Assembly: GCF_001514285.1 (NCBI RefSeq) | Contig: NZ_KQ949041.1 | Coordinates: 1-64,000 of the forward strand | Direction of reading: 5' to 3' | Length of the DNA: 64,000 nucleotides | Source: Streptomyces sp. DSM 15324 | Lineage (GTDB): Bacteria; Actinomycetota; Actinomycetes; Streptomycetales; Streptomycetaceae | Shown here: positions 18,286-27,188 of the stretch, piece by piece | Position numbering within the stretch: position 1 is the first letter of the stretch | Layout: every line of letters starts with the position of its first letter | Made by a program: the position numbers and the translations under genes | Notes under the pieces: model-generated | Told to the model about the DNA's origin: nothing | Databases searched by the model: none | The model's input: only the letters and a program-made list of their open reading frames with translations

Positions 18286-19068
18286 ATGTACGCACTGGCG
18301 GTCTGTGCGGAGATGGTCTTCCGCGACCTTCCGATCGAGGAGCGGGCACGGCGTATCCACGAGGCCGGTTTCCAGGTCGAGATCTGGGACTGGACGAACC
18401 ACGATCTCGATGCCCTCGCCCGCTCGTCCGCCGAGATCGTCTCGATGACGGGGTACGTGAGCGGCAGCCTCACCGAGGACGACGGCGCCGCCGAACTGCT
18501 GCGCACGGCCGAGGAGTCACTCAAGGCGGCCGAGCACCTGGGCTGCACTCGCCTGAACCTCCACGGAACCGGTCTGGACAGCCAGGGGCTGCCCGTGGTG
18601 CCGGTACCCGGGGAGCCCACCGGCGCGATGTGGATGGCCGCGCACCGCACACTCACCCGGATCGCCGAGCTCGGCGAGAACGCCGGGGTCATCTTCACCC
18701 TGGAGAATCTCAACACCGCCGTCGATCACCCCGGGGTGCCCTTCGCGAAGGCTGCCGACACCCTGGCGCTGGTTGCCGCCGTGAACCGGCCCGGTCTGCG
18801 CATGAACCTGGACCTGTACCACGCCCAGATCGGCGAGGGAAATCTGATCGAGCTGGTGCGCCGCGCCCACGGCGCGGGACTCATCGGTGAGATCCAGGTG
18901 GCGGACGTGCCGGGCCGCTGCGAACCCGGCACGGGAGAGATCAACTACCCGGCCATCGCCCGCACCCTCGCAGACATCGGCTACGACGGCACCGTCGCCA
19001 TGGAGGCATGGGCATCCAGCGACAGCGAGGCCGCTCTGGAACGCTTCCGGGCCGCCTTCACCGTCTGA
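18286..19068 (+). CDS. Hydroxypyruvate isomerase-family TIM-barrel protein (Hyi/IolI-like)
   Basis: 260 residues. The Hyi signature is visible: TLENLNT (metal Glu), MNLDLYHAQ (Asp and His), IQVADVPGRCEPGTGEINY and a terminal AMEAW. The ATG at 18286 has GAGGAGAA upstream. A start five codons earlier is less well spaced. In an inositol regulon it may act as a ketose or inosose isomerase (IolI-like). The sequence alone places it in the Hyi family and does not fix the substrate. Confidence 0.82.
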   Translation: MYALAVCAEMVFRDLPIEERARRIHEAGFQVEIWDWTNHDLDALARSSAEIVSMTGYVSGSLTEDDGAAELLRTAEESLKAAEHLGCTRLNLHGTGLDSQGLPVVPVPGEPTGAMWMAAHRTLTRIAELGENAGVIFTLENLNTAVDHPGVPFAKAADTLALVAAVNRPGLRMNLDLYHAQIGEGNLIELVRRAHGAGLIGEIQVADVPGRCEPGTGEINYPAIARTLADIGYDGTVAMEAWASSDSEAALERFRAAFTV

Positions 19069-19164
19069 CAGGAGCGACCGCGGGACATCTGCCCCGCCCT
19101 CGCGTCCGCGCACCACGGCAGCCGCCACCACCGAAGCCACGACGTAGATCACGGAGTATGTGCC

Positions 19165-20208
19165 ATGACCTCCCCCCAGTCCCTCGCGGTCGGCCTCATC
19201 GGCGCCGGACGCATGGGCTCCTTCCACGCCGAGACCCTGGCCCGCCGCCTCCCCGGGGTACGACTGGCGGCCATCGCCGATCCCGCACCCGGGGCCGCGA
19301 AGGCTCTGGCCGATCGTCTCGGCTGCCCCAAGACGTACACGGAGATCGGTGACCTGCTCGACGACCCCGAGATCGAGGCGGTCGTGATCGTCACGCCCGC
19401 CCGCACCCACGCCGGACTCATCGAGGCCGCGGCACGCGCCGGCAAGTCGGTCTTCTGCGAGAAGCCGATGGCCGTCACCCTCGACGAAGCCGACCGCGCC
19501 ATCAGCGCCGCACATGAGGCGGGCGTGGTGCTCCAGGTGGGCTTCAACCGCCGCTTCGACGTCGGCTTCCGCGCCGCCCACGAGAAGATCACCGCCGGTG
19601 ACATCGGTACCCCGCAGCTGCTGCGTTCCCTCACCCGGGACCCCAACCTGCACGACCCGTCGCGCATCCCGCCGTGGACGATCTTCCTGGAGACGCTCAT
19701 CCACGACTTCGACGTCCTGCGCTACCTCAACCCCGGCTCAGAGCCCGTCGAGGTCTTCGCCATGGCCGACGCCCTGGTCCGGCCCGACTTCAAGGACCAC
19801 GGACTGCTCGACACGGCCGTGGTGACGATCCGCTTCGACAACGGCGCCATCGCCACGGCGGAGGCCAACTTCCAGGCGGTGTACGGCTATGACGTCCGCG
19901 GTGAGGTCAAGGGCTCGACCGGCATGCTCACCCTGGGTGATCTGCGCAGCAGCCACCTCACGTCCTACGGTGCGGCCGGCGCTGCCGCCGAGTGCGTCAG
20001 CTACGACCAGGATCTCTTCCACGCGGCCTACGTTGCCGAACTGGCCGAGTTCACCGACAGCGTCCGGGACAAGCGTGCTCCGTCGGTGACCGGCGAGGAC
20101 GCTCGGGCCGCGCTGGGCATCGCCCTCGCCGCGATCGGTTCGATCGCCACGGGCGGTGCGGTCAGCGTGGGTGACGTCAGGGAGAGCCCGGTGACAGTGC
20201 GGCCGTAG
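19165..20208 (+). CDS. iolG: Inositol 2-dehydrogenase, Gfo/Idh/MocA family (IolG)
   Basis: 347 residues. The Rossmann motif GLIGAGRMGSFH is at residues 10-21, CEKP at 98-101 supplies the conserved Lys, and IHDFD at 179-183 holds the catalytic His. It oxidises myo-inositol to scyllo-inosose, the entry step. The ATG follows CGGAG. The gene is 96 bp after the Hyi-like gene and on the same strand, so it is probably expressed from the operator-controlled promoter at 18.2 kb. Confidence 0.88.
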   Translation: MTSPQSLAVGLIGAGRMGSFHAETLARRLPGVRLAAIADPAPGAAKALADRLGCPKTYTEIGDLLDDPEIEAVVIVTPARTHAGLIEAAARAGKSVFCEKPMAVTLDEADRAISAAHEAGVVLQVGFNRRFDVGFRAAHEKITAGDIGTPQLLRSLTRDPNLHDPSRIPPWTIFLETLIHDFDVLRYLNPGSEPVEVFAMADALVRPDFKDHGLLDTAVVTIRFDNGAIATAEANFQAVYGYDVRGEVKGSTGMLTLGDLRSSHLTSYGAAGAAAECVSYDQDLFHAAYVAELAEFTDSVRDKRAPSVTGEDARAALGIALAAIGSIATGGAVSVGDVRESPVTVRP

Positions 20209-20326
20209 CACCGAGCACACGACGCCGACTCGGCGGCGCCTTCTCCAGCCCGAGCGGCCGCCGCCAGGGTCGTACCTCTCCCGTCACCGTGCCGTTGCCG
20301 AGCCCCCTCCTGAAGCAACGCCCACG

Positions 20327-20342
20327 TGGAACGTTCTACAAT
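20327..20342 (+). promoter_or_regulatory. Autoregulatory operator and -10 box of the LacI gene
   Basis: TGGAACGTTCTA (20327-20338) has one change from TAGAACGTTCTA. It overlaps TACAAT (20337-20342), a strong -10-like box, 39 bp before the LacI ATG at 20381. Overlap of operator and -10 implies autorepression. Confidence 0.72.
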
Positions 20343-20380
20343 CGGTCCCCAACAGACGAGACCGACCAGGAGAGGACAGC

Positions 20381-21421
20381 ATGCCTGCGACCCCGGCGGT
20401 CCCGGACGGGAAGCGGCCGACGCTCGCCGACCTGGCGACGCGGGCAGGCGTGTCCACCGCGCTGGCCTCCATCGTGATGCGCGGGGCGAAGGGGGCCAGC
20501 GCCGCCACCCGCGAGCGTGTCCTGGAGGCCGCGCGGGAGATCGGCTACCGCCCGGACGCCCGGGCGAGACTGCTGCGCAGCCACCGCTCCCACCTGCTCG
20601 GCGTGCAGTTCGGCCTCCAGCATCCCTTCCACGCCGACCTGGTGGAGGGCATCTACGCCACCGCCGAACCAGCCGGATACCAGATCGCGCTGAGCGCCGT
20701 GAGCGCCGGACGGGGTGAGCAGCGTGCCGTCGAAACCCTGCTCGACGACCGCTGCGAGGCGCTGATCCTGCTGGGCCCACAGGCCCCCGCCTCACGGCTG
20801 ACGGAGCTCGCCGGGCAATTGCCGGTCGTCTCTGTGGCCCGCCACCTGCGGCCACCCGTCCCCGGCCTGGAGGTCGTACGGACCGCCGACGACAAGGGCG
20901 CCCGCCAGGCGGTCGACCACCTCGTGGCGCTGGGCCACCGCGCCATCGCCCACATCGACGGCGGCAAGGCACCCGGCGCAGCCGACCGGCGACGCGGCTA
21001 CCGCACCGCCATGAGCCGCCACGGTCTCACCGAGCACATCCGCGTCGTGCCCGGGGGCCTCACCGAGGCAGAGGGCGCCGAGGCCGCCCAGGTTCTCGCC
21101 GCCTCCCACCCGCGCCCCACCGCGGTCCTCGCCTTCAACGACCGCTGCGCGACCGGTGTCCTCGATGTCTTCCTCCGCAGCGGCATTCCCGTCCCCGGCG
21201 CCATCTCCGTCGTCGGCTTCGACGACAGCCATCTGGCCCGCCTGGCCCATATCGACCTCACCACCGTCGGGCAGGACATCCCCCGCCTCGCCCACCTCGC
21301 CGTGGACCGGGCCATCGCACGCCTGGACGGTCGCGACACCGGTACCGGGGAACAGGTGGTGGCTCCACACCTCGTGGTCCGGGGGACGACGGCCCCGCCC
21401 TCTACCGCACCGGCCACCTGA
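20381..21421 (+). CDS. LacI-family transcriptional regulator of the inositol island
   Basis: 346 residues. The N-terminal HTH (TLADLATRAGVSTALASIVMRG, about 14-35) and hinge (IGYRPDARARLLRS) are followed by a periplasmic-binding-like effector domain with typical late segments (AVLAFNDRCATGVLDVFLRSGIPVPGAISVVGFDDSHLARL). The ATG follows CAGGAGAGG. It likely represses the inositol transport and catabolic genes until an inositol-derived inducer binds, acting at the three palindromic sites described above. Target assignment is inferred from shared sites and adjacency. Confidence 0.93.
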   Translation: MPATPAVPDGKRPTLADLATRAGVSTALASIVMRGAKGASAATRERVLEAAREIGYRPDARARLLRSHRSHLLGVQFGLQHPFHADLVEGIYATAEPAGYQIALSAVSAGRGEQRAVETLLDDRCEALILLGPQAPASRLTELAGQLPVVSVARHLRPPVPGLEVVRTADDKGARQAVDHLVALGHRAIAHIDGGKAPGAADRRRGYRTAMSRHGLTEHIRVVPGGLTEAEGAEAAQVLAASHPRPTAVLAFNDRCATGVLDVFLRSGIPVPGAISVVGFDDSHLARLAHIDLTTVGQDIPRLAHLAVDRAIARLDGRDTGTGEQVVAPHLVVRGTTAPPSTAPAT

Positions 21422-21480
21422 GCGTGGTCTGGGTCATCCTCGCACCGCACACAGTCCCACGCGCCTCCAATACCTGAGGA

Positions 21481-21745
21481 ATGGGGTACAACGGCGAACT
21501 CGGCGACTTTCTCCGCTCCCGTCGCGCCCTCCTCACCCCAGACACCGCCGGACTGCCTCCGGGCGCGGGGCGCGCCGGGTGCCCAAGCCGTGAGGAGGTC
21601 GCGCCCCTGGCGTGTGTCACCACCCGCTACACCCGCCTGGAGCAGGGCCGCCACCCGCACCTCTCCGAAGCCGTCCCTCCGTCCCCCACGCCCTGCGTCT
21701 CGACGACGAACGCGGCTACCTCTTCGCCCTCACCCGCCCCGCGTC
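21481..21745 (+). pseudogene. MmyB-type XRE regulator remnant
   Basis: ELGDFLRSRRALLTPDTAGLPPGAG, then REEVAPLACVTTRYTRLEQGRHPHLSEAV, resemble the N-terminal HTH of MmyB-like regulators. The following LRLDDERGYLFALTRPA lies in another frame, and the C-terminal ligand domain is missing. Several substitutions and at least one frameshift mark it as dead. Confidence 0.65.
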
Positions 21746-22063
21746 CCACCGCCCCGTAGCGCCGACGCACGCCCCGAGCGGAGCGGACCCGGTCCGCGGC
21801 CCGCCAGAGGCTGGAGTTCACCGCGCTTCGAGGCATTCCCGGTGACCAGGTGCGTGCTCGGCGGACGCGGCACGGAGCAAGAAGTGCCCTACACAGTCAT
21901 CACTTCCCTTTGCCAGGTTTGCCGAGGCGTGACAAAACGGCCTGCCGGACATGTCCACTGTCACCTCGCAGACACTCCCCACGTCGCCTTCCGGCTGGCC
22001 CAGTCGCACCTAGGGACTTTCGTTTGGATCACCGTGCGGACCAAAGGAAGATGCCTGCGATGT
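21746..22063. other. Intergenic, no supported gene
   Basis: Open frames here are short and show no domain. The stretch lies between the dead HTH gene and the transposase remnant and probably includes lost flanks of the insertion. Confidence 0.45.
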
Positions 22064-22810
22064 AGAGCGATTGCTATCTGCGGGGGCTGATGCTGGACGG
22101 CCGGCGCAAGTCGATCCAGCCGATGGCGCAGCGGCTGCCGGACGGGAACACACAGGCCCTGGAGCAGTTCGTCAACCAGTCGCCGTGGCAGCGGACGCCG
22201 GTGCGGCGGCGGATCGCCGAGCGGCTGGTCCAGGTCGTCAAGCCCGAGGTGTGGGTCATCGACGACGTCGCGTTTCCCAAGTGCGGGCGGGCGTCGGTGG
22301 GGGTGGCCCGGCAGTACTGCGGGGCGCTGGGGAATCGGGCCACCTGCCAGGTCGCCGTCAGTGTGCATGCGGCCACGGATACCGCCTCCTGCCCACTGGA
22401 ATGGGAATTGTTCCTACCCGAGGAACGGGCGCACGACACCCGGCGTCGCACGGCTGCGGGCGTGCCCGATGAGGTGGGGCATGTGCCCAAGCCCCGCCTG
22501 ACCCTGGGGCTGCTGGAGAGGCTGGCGGGTTGGCTTCCGTCGGTGCCGGTGATTGTGGCCGACTGCGGTTACGGCCGCAGTGTCTGCTTCCGCCTGGCCC
22601 TGGAGGAACGCGGCTGGTCCTACATCGTCGCTGTCGAGCCCAAGGAGATCGCCCGCCCGGCCGGTGCCAAGCCGGAGCTGCCGCCCTACCAGGGATGGGG
22701 CCCGCCCACGTTGCCGCGCTATCGCGAGCCGGCCCGCCCCCTGCACCAACTGATCGATGCGCACACCCGCTTCGAGGACGTCACCTGACGAGAGGGCAGC
22801 AGGGCTCAGT
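22064..22810 (+). mobile_element. IS701-family transposase remnant
   Basis: The frame encodes YLRGLMLDGRRKSIQPMAQRL and VVKPEVWVIDDVAFPKCG (first DDE Asp), then VPVIVADCGYG (second Asp), as in IS701-family transposases. A stop codon at 22063 cuts off the N-terminus. A TGA at 22786-22788 replaces the usual Trp of VTWREGS, after which CGAGAGGGCAGC still matches the family. The C-terminal DDE Glu region is missing. No terminal inverted repeats were identified. Confidence 0.82.
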
Positions 22811-23117
22811 CATCCACCGCCCTCGAGTCCGCGAACGGCATCTCCAAGATCCCCGCCAGAACGGCCGCTGCCGATGGTGTACGCCCACGGGCAACCTCGG
22901 ACGCGGCGCCAGCGGAGAACTTCAGCCTGGCAGGCGGCAAGTTCTCGATCTTGAGTTGGAGCCGCCATTGCCGCGAAGTCGCAGTCGACGGCGTTTCCAG
23001 TGCTCGGGGCGAAGTGCCAACTGCCGCATCACGGCTCGGCCGTCATCCTGATCCCACAGAATCACGGTGCCAACTATCCTCGGTATGTGACAACTACCGT
23101 CTGTGGTCACATCGCGC
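22811..23117. other. Intergenic, no supported gene
   Basis: A 62-codon minus-strand frame (22922-23110) has no recognised domain and no clear ribosome site. The rest shows no coding signal. It may contain the lost end of the insertion element. Confidence 0.4.
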
Positions 23118-24296
23118 CTACCGCCGCACCCTCGGCATCCCCAGGCCGATCCAGGAGATGATCTCCCGCTGGATCTCGTTGTTGCCGCCGCCGAAGGTGA
23201 AGATCACGGCGGAGCGGTAGCCGCGTTCCAGCTCGCCGTGGAGCACGGCCCCCGCCGAGCCCTCCTGGAGTGCTCCGGGGGCCGCCACGATCTCCAGGAG
23301 CCAGGCGTACGCGTCCCGTCGGGCCTCGGAGCCGTAGACCTTGACGGCGGAGGCGTCCTGCGGGGTGAGCGTGCCGTTCTGGAGGGCACCGACCATCTGC
23401 CAGTTGAGGAGTTTGAGGGCGTCCAGCCTGACGTGCGTCCGGGCCAGGCGGCTGCGGACCCAGGGCAGGTCGACGACGCGGCGGCCGTCGGCGAGCTTGG
23501 TCTCGGTGGCCCAGCGCTGGACGTCGTGCAGGGCGCGGATCGCCATGGTGCCGTGCGCGGCCAGGGTGACGCGCTCGTGGTTGAGCTGGTTGGTGATGAG
23601 CCGCCAGCCCTGGTTCTCGGCGCCGACCCGGTGGGTGACGGGGACACGGACGTTCTCGTAGTAGCTGGCGGTGGTGTCGTGGGAGGCCAGGGTGCGGATG
23701 ACCGTGCAGGAGTAGCCGGGGTCGGTGGTCGGCACCAGGAGCATGGTGATGCCCTTGTGCGGCGGGGCCGCGGGGTCGGTGCGGGTCGCCAGCCAGACCC
23801 AGTCGGCGGTGTCCCCGTTGGTCGTCCAGATCTTCTGGCCGTTGACGACGTACTCCTCCCCCTCCCGGACGGCACGCGTCTTGAGGGAGGCGAGGTCGGT
23901 GCCGGCGTCGGGCTCGCTGTAGCCGATGGCGAAGTCGATCTCGCCGGAGAGGATCTTCGGCAGGAAGTACGCCTTCTGCTCCTCGGTGCCGTACCGCATG
24001 ATCGTCGGACCGACGGTGTTCAGGGCCATCAACGGCAGCGGTACGCCGGCCTGGGCGGCCTCGTCGAAGAACACGAACTGCTCGATCGGGGTCAGGCCGC
24101 GGCCGCCGTACTCCTCGGGCCAGCCGACGCCGAGCCAGCCGTCCGCGCCCAGGCGGCGGATGGTCTTGCGGTAGAAGCGTTTCGCGCCGACCGGGTCGGA
24201 GTGCCGGGCATAGGCGTGGTCCGGCACCAACTCGGCGAAGTAGGCGCGCAGTTCGGCGCGCAGTCGCTGCTGCTCGGGCGTGTGGTCGAGGTGCAC
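23118..24296 (-). CDS. Acyl-CoA dehydrogenase
   Basis: A 392-residue FAD enzyme of beta-oxidation type. Segments include IGYSEPDAGTDLASLKTRAVREG (flavin-contacting region), the NGQKIWTTNG strand, NQLNHERVTLAAHG, and a C-terminal FTFGGGNNEIQREIISW, the usual flavin-binding end. The GTG at 24296 is preferred, with GGAGG just upstream. The frame extends to 24338 but without support. A KstR-like palindrome lies about 50 bp upstream, suggesting control with sterol or fatty-acid degradation genes. Confidence 0.93.
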   Translation of the reverse strand: MHLDHTPEQQRLRAELRAYFAELVPDHAYARHSDPVGAKRFYRKTIRRLGADGWLGVGWPEEYGGRGLTPIEQFVFFDEAAQAGVPLPLMALNTVGPTIMRYGTEEQKAYFLPKILSGEIDFAIGYSEPDAGTDLASLKTRAVREGEEYVVNGQKIWTTNGDTADWVWLATRTDPAAPPHKGITMLLVPTTDPGYSCTVIRTLASHDTTASYYENVRVPVTHRVGAENQGWRLITNQLNHERVTLAAHGTMAIRALHDVQRWATETKLADGRRVVDLPWVRSRLARTHVRLDALKLLNWQMVGALQNGTLTPQDASAVKVYGSEARRDAYAWLLEIVAAPGALQEGSAGAVLHGELERGYRSAVIFTFGGGNNEIQREIISWIGLGMPRVRR

Positions 24297-24342
24297 GGCG
24301 CCTCCAGGCTTCCCCAGGCCGGTGTCCTGACGGCGCACACGG

Positions 24343-24356
24343 TAGAACGTGTTCCA
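24343..24356 (-). promoter_or_regulatory. KstR-like operator upstream of acyl-CoA dehydrogenase
   Basis: TAGAACGTGTTCCA fits the published KstR-type pattern TNNAACNNGTTNNA of actinobacterial sterol or lipid catabolism genes. It lies 47-60 bp before the dehydrogenase start. Other TetR regulators with related sites are possible. Confidence 0.5.
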
Positions 24357-24409
24357 TTAATTGGGAATGGCATGGCGGGAAGAGGGAGGGTCGGAGAGGG
24401 TGCCGTCCC

Positions 24410-25095
24410 ATGACGGTTGACGGAATGCGTGCCCGGCTGGAGCGGGCGGGGCTCGAGATCGCGGACCCTTGGCACAGCGAAGGGCCGTTGCCGCCCCGGG
24501 AGGCGTGGCGCCGGGTCGCCTCCGAGGAGACCGCGCCCCGGATCACCCTGCCGGCGGACCGGGCGGCGGAGCTCGACGCGCGGTGGCACCGCCTCGCGCA
24601 GGAGTACGGCTTCTTCGACGGCGACGGCCTGTTCCTCGTCGAGATCGACGGCCCGCCGAGCTGCTGCTGTCGGTGTGGCGGTGGTGGACCGGCAGCTTCA
24701 GCCACCCGGACCGGCCGCACAGCCATCCGAACTTCCCGCGCCGCGATCTGCTCCGGTACGCCGATGATCCCAGCCCCCGGATGCGGCGGCTGGCGCTGGA
24801 CGACCCGGACTCGACGCCCGAGCTGGTCGAGCGGTTCGGCCGGGACGCGAGCGAGGAGGTGCGGGCGCGGGCGGCGGCCGATCCCCGCCCGTCGGCCGCT
24901 TCGGCGGTACGGCTGCTCAGCGACCCTGGTGAGACCGTCCGCGCGGCGGCGGCCCGGCACCCGGAGCTTCCCGCGCACACCCTGGTGGGGCTGTTGCGGG
25001 ACCTGTCCACCGCGCAGACGGCGGCCCGGCATCCGGGGCTGCCCGTGGCGGTGATGCGGCGGATCGTCGACGAGGCGCGGGCGGCGCTCGTGTAG
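24410..25095 (+). pseudogene. Variant leucine-rich-repeat (LRV-like) protein, single frameshift
   Basis: From the ATG at 24410 the frame encodes MRARLERAGLEIADPWHSEG and FLVEIDGPP. From about 24655 the expected continuation ELLLSVWRWWTGSFSHPDRP is one frame away and runs to 25095. Inserting one G (CCCGGCCGAG for CCCGCCGAG) would restore a protein of about 228 residues. The C-terminal half has repeating DPSPRMRRLALDDPDSTPELV and ARHPELPAHTLVGLL units, as in LRV/HEAT-like proteins. Function is unknown. It could be an assembly error. Confidence 0.65.
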
Positions 25096-25101
25096 GGGTG
25101 C

Positions 25102-25620
25102 TCAGTGCAGCGTGGCCATGAAGTCCGTGCAGGCCCGGGCGCAGGCGCGGCAGGCCTCGGCGGTCTCCGCGGCACCCGGCGGCGACGGTCGTTTCCGCCG
25201 GGTGCCGAAGGCGTGCGCGGTCTCCAGGCAGATGGTCCTGCACCACTCCAGCTGGACGCGCAGGCCCGCCTCGTCCACCCGGGTGTCCTCGGCCAGCACC
25301 CGGCAGGTGGCGTCGCACACCTCCGCGCACAGGATGGCCTTGCGGCGCAGGAGCCGCAGCTGTTCGCTGCCCTCCGGATCCAGCGCGCTCGCCCGCAGCA
25401 CGCAGGCCCGCGCACAGTCGGCGGACGCCTCGGCGCAGGCGAAACGGTCCTCCAGGAAGCGCACGAGTTCCTCCGGGGCCGGGGAGGACGCCGGGGTCGT
25501 CGCCGTAGCCGTAGCCGTAGCCGTAGGAGCAGTCGTCACCGTCACCGTCTTCTTCGTCTCCGCCGTGTTCGTCGTCTTCGTCGTCTTCGTCGTCTTCGTC
25601 GTCGCAGTCGTGGTCGTCAC
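25102..25620 (-). CDS. Cys-rich four-helix-bundle (copper-storage-like, DUF326) protein with Thr-rich N-terminus
   Basis: 172 residues from a GTG. Residues 50-172 form a helical bundle with spaced cysteines (CAEASADCARAC, CAEVCDATC, CRTIC, CRACARAC), as in four-helix copper-binding Csp/DUF326 proteins that line the core with Cys. The first 45 residues are low-complexity (TTTTATTKTTKTTKTT..., TATATATATT) and encoded by short tandem repeats. No Shine-Dalgarno sequence precedes the GTG, so translation may start further in. A copper or metal role is inferred from the family. Confidence 0.72.
   Translation of the reverse strand: MTTTTATTKTTKTTKTTNTAETKKTVTVTTAPTATATATATTPASSPAPEELVRFLEDRFACAEASADCARACVLRASALDPEGSEQLRLLRRKAILCAEVCDATCRVLAEDTRVDEAGLRVQLEWCRTICLETAHAFGTRRKRPSPPGAAETAEACRACARACTDFMATLH
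25502..25597. repeat. Microsatellites inside the Cys-rich gene
   Basis: Four copies of the 6-mer GCCGTA lie at 25502-25526. Three exact copies of the 9-mer GTCGTCTTC lie at 25571-25597, with partial copies around them. On the minus strand they encode Thr/Ala and Lys-Thr-Thr repeats. Unit lengths of 6 and 9 keep the reading frame, so copy-number changes would alter only tail length. Confidence 0.85.
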
Positions 25621-25759
25621 GGGTCGCGGGTAGCCGGGGCGGAACGTGTCAAACGCGGGCGCGGCCTCGGCCGGACGCCCTGTGTCGCGGTTTGTGAGCA
25701 GTGAGTAGTGGGTACAGCCGCGCGGGATTTGCTACCGGTTCCTGGGGTATTGAGGCGAT

Positions 25760-26125
25760 ATGACTACCGCAAGCGAGCAGTTGGCCGCCGCGAGCGGCCT
25801 CATGAGCCTGGTGCTGTTCCTGGTCGCAGTCGTCGTCGTGGCGCTGCTGGCCGGGAGCTTCTGGTTCGGCGCGCGCGTCAAGGCGCGCGAGTCGCCGCGG
25901 CCGCGGCCCGAGGAGCAGCCGCGCCTGCCGCAGGACGGCGCGGTGCGCGAGATCCGCGAGAACCGTGAGTCGCAGGAGGTACCCCGTACCGCCAAGGGCG
26001 AACGCCCCCTCACCCCCTATGAGCTGACCAACCTCCAGACCCGACCGAGCACGGACAAGAACAGGCCTCGCTGGAGCAAGGGCAGCAGCGGCTCGTTCGG
26101 CGGAGGCGGACTGGGCGCCCACTGA
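25760..26125 (+). CDS. DUF6479 family small membrane protein
   Basis: 121 residues. A single N-terminal membrane helix (LMSLVLFLVAVVVVALLAGSFWFGARV, about 14-40) is followed by a charged, Pro/Arg-rich cytoplasmic part with LTPYELTN and a Gly-rich end. This is the usual layout of the Streptomyces DUF6479 family, whose role is unknown. The start has TGAGGCG upstream. Confidence 0.78.
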   Translation: MTTASEQLAAASGLMSLVLFLVAVVVVALLAGSFWFGARVKARESPRPRPEEQPRLPQDGAVREIRENRESQEVPRTAKGERPLTPYELTNLQTRPSTDKNRPRWSKGSSGSFGGGGLGAH

Positions 26126-26141
26126 GCCGCGGGGAGGCGGC

Positions 26142-27011
26142 TCACAGGGCCGTCCGGGCCACCGTGAGCGCCTGCTCGGCGTACGGCCTCCCGAAGAGCA
26201 CGGCGTGCACCAGCAGCGGGAAGAGCTGGTGCACGCCGACACGTCCGGCCCACCCCTCGGCGAGCGGTGCCACCTCCTCGTATCCCTGGCGGACATGAGG
26301 CAGGTACGGGCAGCCGAACAGGGCGAGCATCGCCAGGTCGGTCTCGCGGTGGCCGCCGTGCGCGGCCGGGTCGATGATCCGCACGTCGCCGTCGGCGCCC
26401 CACACGACATTGCCGTTCCACAGGTCGCCGTGGAGCCGGGCGGGCGGCTCGGCGGGCCCGGCCAGTCCGGGCAGCCGGGCGCAGAGGCGTTCGACGTCGG
26501 CCGCCTCGGCGGGGCGCACCGTGCCGGCGTCGACCGCGGCACGCAGATAGGGCAGCACCCGGTGCTCGGCGTACCAGCGGGGCCAGTCCTCGCCGACCGT
26601 GTTGCGCAGGGGGGCGCGGCCGATGTACGCGTTCTCGGGGCCGCCCGGCGGGGGCGCGCCGAAGCCCGGGGCGCCCGCGGCGTGCAGCGCGGCGAGGTCC
26701 CGGCCGAACCGTACGGCGGCCCGCGCGCCCGGCGGCCCGGTCGCCACCCGCTCCGTCACCAGCCACCGCTCGTCGTCGCCGAGCACGTCGGGCACCCGTA
26801 CGGTGTCCGTCGCGGCCAGCCAGCGCAGCCCGGCGGCCTCGGCCCGTACGGCGTCCCGCTCGTCACCGCGTTTGACCATCACCGTGCGCCCGTCCTCGAG
26901 CAGGGCCTCCCAGAGCGTCCCGGCCAGCGGGCGCACGCGGTGGACGGGCCTGCCGGTGAGGCCGGTGACGGCGGAGGCGGGGTCCGGGTCCGGCCGGTTG
27001 GGCGGGGGCAC
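26142..27011 (-). CDS. Fructosamine kinase family protein
   Basis: 289 residues of the aminoglycoside-phosphotransferase fold. Visible features are TVMVKRGDERDAVRAEAAGLRWLA (ATP-binding Lys and helix), the catalytic loop RLHGDLWNGNVVW, and the metal-binding RIIDPAAHGGHRETDLAML. The family phosphorylates Amadori products for deglycation, and the exact substrate is unknown. The frame is open far upstream. The GTG at 27011 gives the usual family length, and an ATG at 27062 is the alternative. Confidence 0.85.
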   Translation of the reverse strand: MPPPNRPDPDPASAVTGLTGRPVHRVRPLAGTLWEALLEDGRTVMVKRGDERDAVRAEAAGLRWLAATDTVRVPDVLGDDERWLVTERVATGPPGARAAVRFGRDLAALHAAGAPGFGAPPPGGPENAYIGRAPLRNTVGEDWPRWYAEHRVLPYLRAAVDAGTVRPAEAADVERLCARLPGLAGPAEPPARLHGDLWNGNVVWGADGDVRIIDPAAHGGHRETDLAMLALFGCPYLPHVRQGYEEVAPLAEGWAGRVGVHQLFPLLVHAVLFGRPYAEQALTVARTAL

Positions 27012-27188
27012 GTCACGAGCGTACGGCGGCTCCCGCCCGGGGCGCAGGCCGGCGTGCGCCATCACGCGGTCATCCCGCGACTCCGCGTTCAGTTTCGGAC
27101 AGTGGACGGACAGTAAACGACTTCCCGGAGCGGTGGAGGCCGAAAGGCGCTGTAGTGGCCTGAACCGTCGCGCAGGGTGAGGTGGAAG

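Noticed and set aside
25502..25597. Repeats considered as a CRISPR array
   Set aside because: Units are 6 and 9 bp without spacers and lie inside a coding frame.
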